A DNA stretch of 64,000 bases from Shinisaurus crocodilurus (taxonomy: Eukaryota > Chordata > Lepidosauria > Squamata > Shinisauridae), in the NCBI GenBank assembly GCA_021292165.1, contig CM037879.1, forward strand, positions 15,895,525 to 15,959,524, read 5' to 3'. Below are positions 60,017-64,000 of the stretch, in pieces (position 1 is the first letter of the stretch; each line of letters starts with the position of its first letter). Under the pieces are notes generated by a model, which saw only the letters and a list, made by a program, of their open reading frames with translations, searched no databases and was not told where the DNA came from. The translations under genes and the position numbers were made by a program.

Positions 60017-60394
60017 AGATAGAGGTGATGTGAAGCACCTCTGCCTAATAACTGCTGCCTGTCAGAGTAGATAAAACTGGGCTAGATGGACAAATAGTTT
60101 AACCTCATAAGAATAAGAGAAGCTGCTTTATATTTATACTATAACATTGTTTCTCCATCTAGTTCAGCAGATGGACACATTTCAGTCTGTCGTCAGGCCT
60201 GGGTGTGGGACAGAGACTGCTTTGGTGGCCTTGGTGGATGAGATATGCCAGGAACTGGACAGGGGGAGTGTGCTCCTGCCTCCTGTTGATTCTGCTGAAC
60301 CTATCACTGACTTCTGATACTATTGGCCATGGTATCCTTCTGGGGCATCTGTCTGAGATGGGACTGGGAGACACTGTTAAATAAATAAATTAGA

Positions 60395-60545
60395 ATCCAT
60401 TGCTGACATTGGTTCTCCAAGGTCTTGAGCAGAGTTCTTTCCTGTCACCTGCTACTGGATTCTTTTAACTGGAGATGCCAGTGATGGAACTTAGGACCTA
60501 CTGCATCCAAAGCATGTGTTCAACCTCTGAGCTATGGTTCCTCCT
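60395..60545 (-). mobile_element. tRNA-derived SINE (second type), 3'-truncated
   Basis: Minus strand: AGGAACCATAGCTCAGAGGT (box A), GCATCCAAAGCATGTGTTC on the plus strand, GTTCCATCACTGGCATCTCC (box B region), AGCAGGTGACAGGAAAGAAC. Lacks the terminal AAGGCAGCTTCCTATGTTC. Confidence 0.75.
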
Positions 60546-62016
60546 ATAAGACAGCATAGGTGACTTTTGCTTCTCATGGTGGTTGCAGCACAGTGCTGGA
60601 AAGGGCAAAATGGCTGCAAACAGCCACAGAAGAAATGAAGTGAAGATAAAAGAACAGAACAGAACAGAAAAGAGGGGGTTAGAAAGGGCAAAAGGTGAAC
60701 TTCATGCCCCCTCAAAGCTGAGCTGAATGAAACTTCATAGCTTGTGCACAAGACTGCACATTTAGAAGTTCAGTTTCAGCCCAGGCATAAAAGCAGCTAG
60801 GGTGGGGTGGCCCACTTCCTGCCAACACTAGTCATATAAGGAAGGATGGCAATGAGTAACCTATGCATATCACTGCACTGGGGACAGCGATTACATGAGG
60901 ATCAGCCTTTCTCGTTCAAGCATGAACACTTGATCTGTAACTCGGTGACATCAGGCTGCCTTTGACAGTGGTATAGTGGTACATTTTGAACTGCAGGCTT
61001 TCATCATGACAGTTCCCATAGCCATGCCTCCAAGGAGAGTCCAAAAATGCAGGCAACTCTGTTGATTCCCCCCCCCCCCATTATATATACCTTTGGTAGC
61101 TCTTTTGTAAAGCTCATGGGTCTCCATTACCCATTCAAGACCAAACCACCTCAAAATAGTTTGCATTACAATATAGATAGCTCACAATAATATCATTTCA
61201 TTTCATTTATTACATTTCTATACCACCCAATAGCCAAAACTGATTAAGACCATGTATAAAACAATTGTGCACAATCAACAATAAAAATCCCAGGACCTGT
61301 TAACAATGTTATCATATGCTGTTGAAACTCAATTTCCCATCAACTACTTTATGGATTGCAGCTAAGCTCAGAGAGAACAGGGAAGTCTGAAACGGGTGGT
61401 AGATTATGCCATCACCCCTAGTAACCAATAAGTCTGCTGCTTCAACTGTGCAAACCCGGGCTTCACTATACCACTGACTGTTGAACTTGGTAAGCTTTGA
61501 TTTAAGTCTTTGCAGAGGCAACATGCAAGGCCCAAGGTCCCCTTCTCCATAATTCATATAAGGGTACAGACTGACAGCTTTTAAAGGGAGCTATGTGCGG
61601 GGCTTGCTATAGGGTATATTTGTGCTTGTCACAATCGTTGGAACTGGAAAGCTTCAAGTTATATCCCTAGTTGTCCGATAGATTTCGTGAGATTTTGCTC
61701 AATGGTTTTTCTTTCTACAGGTTGTATCTGAAGAGATTTTGAACCCATCACTATTTTTAAAGCATAAAGGAAAAACCCAAAGAAAGAATCAGAGCTAAAA
61801 ACACTATTTATTTATTTATTTTTTAAAGTCAATTGATTTTCTACTGATTTCATTGCAGTGGGCTAAACCAATGTGAATTTAAGCCAGGCCTTTACACCTT
61901 GTGACTCACCAAACAGAACATAGACTACCAGTTGAGTTGTGTCTGGTGGCCCACCAGGGACTCGATAAACCTTCTGCCTTAGATTGCAGAAATAGGAGAT
62001 GCCTTGTAGACTGTAA
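60546..62016. other. Mostly unclassified; L2-like tail at 61197-61250
   Basis: TTTCATTTATTACATTTCTA TACCACCCAATAGCC at 61204-61240 is the reverse of the L2-like 3' end. A C run lies at 61069-61079. No gene recognised in the rest. Confidence 0.45.
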
Positions 62017-62170
62017 TATGTGGTTGGCAGTCTGCTTGCATCTGCCCAGCCTGTGTGACCCACCAATCTGAATTTCAGCTTGGTGGGTCACAGGTTGGGC
62101 AGATGCAAGCGGACTGCCAACCACATATTAAGTGAACCAAACTAATGCAAATTTCAGCTTGGTGGGTCAA
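62017..62170. repeat. Foldback with about 50-bp arms and a third partial copy
   Basis: AATATGTGGTTGGCAGTCTG CTTGCATCTGCCCAGCCTGT at 62017 faces AGGTTGGGCAGATGCAAGCG GACTGCCAACCACATATT ending near 62129, around TTTCAGCTTGGTGGGTC. A further direct copy of TTTCAGCTTGGTGGGTCAAT with GGGCAGATGCA follows at 62153-62186. Confidence 0.85.
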
Positions 62171-62186
62171 TAGTTAGGGCAGATGC

Positions 62187-62449
62187 ACTCTAAGCACTTC
62201 AGGGCTGATTTGCTCGTTATCCTTGCTACTTGCAAGCCATTTTCTATTTTTTCCCATGTGGTGGCAGTGATTTGAATGGAGGAACACATCAGACAGATTG
62301 AACCCTTTTTACCATACCCCTGAAGACTTTGGAAAAGAAAGCATTGCCTTGAACAAGGCGAAAGGCATCTGATCCATTCTTGGATTGTTGTTTTTTAGAA
62401 ACTATCCACTGCTTAATGTATTTTTTCTCCAAAATGGCTTCCCCTAAAG
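62187..62449. other. No recognisable feature
   Basis: No gene or repeat recognised. Confidence 0.35.
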
Positions 62450-62535
62450 CAGTGTTCTCCAACCTTGGGTCCCAGATGTTTTTGGCCTACAACTCCCAGC
62501 ATGCCCCAGCCAGGACCCAAAGTTGGAGAACACTG
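62450..62535. mobile_element. Palindromic hAT MITE, internally deleted, exact TSD
   Basis: CAGTGTTCTCCAACCTTGGG on the left; GGACCCAAAGTTGGAGAACACTG on the right lacks most of the inner arm seen at 44000. CCCTAAAG flanks at 62442-62449 and 62536-62543. Confidence 0.92.
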
Positions 62536-62789
62536 CCCTAAAGTGTATATGGAGTATAATGTAGTGACCTCTACATTTGCCTCAAAATGTTACTTTAGGT
62601 GAAACTCAGTGAGCACTCCCATGACAGATTTAGAAAAGAAAATAACAAAAGAACTGATGTAGTGGCCAAGAGAACGAGCAGCAAATATTAGAGTTGGGGC
62701 ATGTTTTCCATGCAGGGGTGCTTGACTAGGTGCTACAAGCATAACTGAAGTGGGTGCCTGCAATGGATGAGAAATTAGTTTGGTTTGCA
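62536..62789. other. No recognisable feature
   Basis: No gene or repeat recognised. Confidence 0.35.
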
Positions 62790-63116
62790 TTTTATTGCGA
62801 ACTTACACAAGAATGGAAATGCAGTAATGTGGTAATATTCACACATTACCCGAATTTGGTGATGCAGTTCGCAGATCAGAAAGTGTGCACCCAAATGCAT
62901 ATATCGGGGCAGCACAGAAACACATTACATTAGGAGCAATCGCTTGCAAAATGGGAACATTACGAGAAATGCACACAAAAATACACGTGGCCACGCGGAC
63001 TCTTTTTTTAGATTGGCAAACTGACACGGAGCAAACTTAATGCTAGAAAAATGAGAACCTGAGCAGAATTGAACTTAACTGATTCGATCTGAGCGGAGAG
63101 GCGGGTAAGAAATAAA

Positions 63117-63168
<52 letters not shown>

Positions 63169-63183
63169 TGTTCCACCCCTAGA
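62790..63183. mobile_element. TGCAC-rich MITE with internal (ATT)n
   Basis: GTTTGGTTTGCATTTTATTG on the left; GTTCCACCCCTAG on the right. Contains GAAAGTGTGCACCCAAATGC and AAATGCACACAAAAATACAC words as in 37132-37571. An (ATT)17 tract lies at 63118-63167. Confidence 0.5.
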
Positions 63184-63556
63184 CTGGGCACAGCACACCT
63201 GGAGCAGTTTCCTCCCCACACACCTCAGTTCTGCTTGCACTTATGCAGCCCTCCTCCACCTATCCTTCCACTGCAAAAGCAGGGTTCCTGAATCCACAGG
63301 TGTTCAGTTGTATGCATGTATGGCTCTATTCACGCCTTCAGGCATACTCGTGTAGGTTATAGTAGGGTTGACTGCAATTCTCCTTCTCGTGCATGTATAT
63401 TCTACACACCTTCAAGGTGTGAATAGTCTTATAATATGCTGCTGTGTACTCCCAGATAATAGGCCAACAGCTTTCTAGAGGTGTATTTGTCCTACAAAGA
63501 GCACCCAACAAATTAAGGACTTCTCCTCGTTCTCTTTTAAACTGTGAGTTTAGTTC
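63184..63556. other. No recognisable feature
   Basis: No gene or repeat recognised. Confidence 0.35.
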
Positions 63557-63660
63557 TTTCTTTCTTTCTTTCTTTCTTTCTTTCCTCCTCCTCCTCCTCC
63601 TCCTTCTTCTTCTTCTTCTTCTTCTTCTTCTTCTTCTTCTTCTTCTTCTTCTTCTTCTTC
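63557..63660. repeat. 104-bp polypyrimidine tract (TTTC)n(CTC)n(TTC)n
   Basis: (TTTC)7 at about 63557-63585, (CTC)6 to about 63603 and (TTC)19 to 63660, with no purine in the strand. Long open frames across it (poly-Leu, poly-Phe, poly-Glu) are artefacts. Confidence 0.97.
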
Positions 63661-64000
63661 AACAGGAATTCCCTTCAAGGACAAAAAAGATTTACAATGC
63701 ACTTTGATATAATTTATAAGACAAGCGACAAGCACAAGCGACTGTCTGCAGCCCTCTCCAGTCAGCAAGATGTAGGCTGTGCAAGTTTGATCAACCTTCT
63801 CCTGTCAAGTCAAGTAAAACAAAAATCAATCAATACATAGCAGGAGTGGGAGCACTTAAAATGAAAAAGGAGACCCCATTTCCTGCAAGGGGAATGGGGC
63901 TCACGAAAACCGCTACCATTTTGAGACTTGGAGAAAAACACTGCGAGGAAGTGACTTCTCAGTGCTATTTCCTAGAGACATACATTGAGAATTCAGCCCT
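63661..64000. other. No recognisable feature
   Basis: AATTCCCTTCAAGGACAAAA and so on; no gene or repeat recognised to the right edge. Confidence 0.35.

Larger units (their letters stand above)
59219..60132 (+). mobile_element. tRNA-derived SINE (second type) split by nested hAT elements
   Basis: The head AGGGACCACAACCCAGTGGT AGAGAATGC and GTCCCAGGTTCAGTGCACGG (box B) lies at 59219-59300. The remainder TGATGTGAAGCACCTCTGCC, CTGCTGCCTGTCAGAGTAGA, GGGCTAGATGGACAAATAG and GAGAAGCTGCTTTATATTT lies at 60020-60132. Removing 59303-60016 restores a continuous SINE. Confidence 0.85.

Noticed and set aside
63444..63840. Poly-Leu, poly-Phe and poly-Glu open frames
   Set aside because: Direct translation of the (TTC)n/(CTC)n tract.

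Overview
The window is 64 kb of vertebrate nuclear DNA, most likely from a squamate reptile. The strongest organism clue is a set of tRNA-derived SINEs of the Sauria type (gene-like A and B boxes, an ATAAAT(A/G)TAATAAATAAATAAA tail). They sit alongside CR1 and L2-like LINEs, many hAT-type MITEs with 8-bp target-site duplications (TSDs), pogo/Tigger-like elements on TA targets, and abundant microsatellites. I found no host protein-coding exon, no functional tRNA or rRNA gene and no CRISPR array. The window reads as intergenic or intronic DNA built from layered transposons, and the only long convincing reading frames belong to transposable elements.

Layout. 1-5.6 kb: a young CR1 LINE whose reverse transcriptase (RT) frame is open from the left edge to its natural stop, then a Tigger-like MITE and pieces of older CR1-superfamily LINEs (ORF1 esterase-region fragment, 3' end, endonuclease fragment) and a Sauria SINE. 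6-12.3 kb: nested SINE/MITE remains, an old CR1 copy and foldback elements. 12.3-20.5 kb: tRNA-derived SINEs, a 1.4-kb hAT-like element with a perfect TSD, palindromic hAT MITEs and a 5S rRNA-related pseudogene. 21-30.4 kb: more hAT MITEs, a 5'-truncated CR1, 5S-derived SINEs carrying CR1 tails, a possible solo LTR and an L2-like LINE split by a foldback MITE. 31.4-33.2 kb: a hAT-like element containing a LINE in the twin-primed (5'-inverted) configuration, with a 12-bp TSD. 35.6-38 kb: a cluster of foldback MITEs. 39.9-49.4 kb: three copies of a hAT family whose ends are arrays of GACTC/GAGTC words; one copy keeps the C-terminal transposase domain, the other two are internally deleted. 52-57.3 kb: a 931-bp Tigger-like element with a GC-rich interior, a 223-bp near-perfect palindrome, another 5S/CR1 SINE and L2-like pieces. 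58-64 kb: a Sauria SINE, a three-level nest (SINE, hAT, hAT), foldbacks and long polypyrimidine and ATT repeats.

How the parts relate. Non-autonomous elements here are matched by candidate partners in the same window. The 5S-headed SINEs end in the same 3' sequence as the CR1 LINE at the left edge, so they were probably mobilised by CR1. The GACTC-rich short elements share ends and internal sequence with the copy that still encodes a transposase C-terminus. The 250-bp TA-flanked MITEs share terminal inverted repeats (TIRs) with the 931-bp Tigger-like element. Nesting order gives relative ages. The best candidates for something undescribed are the GACTC-array hAT family, the 5S-CR1 composite SINE and the 223-bp palindrome. 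All family names are from reading the sequence only; no database search was possible.
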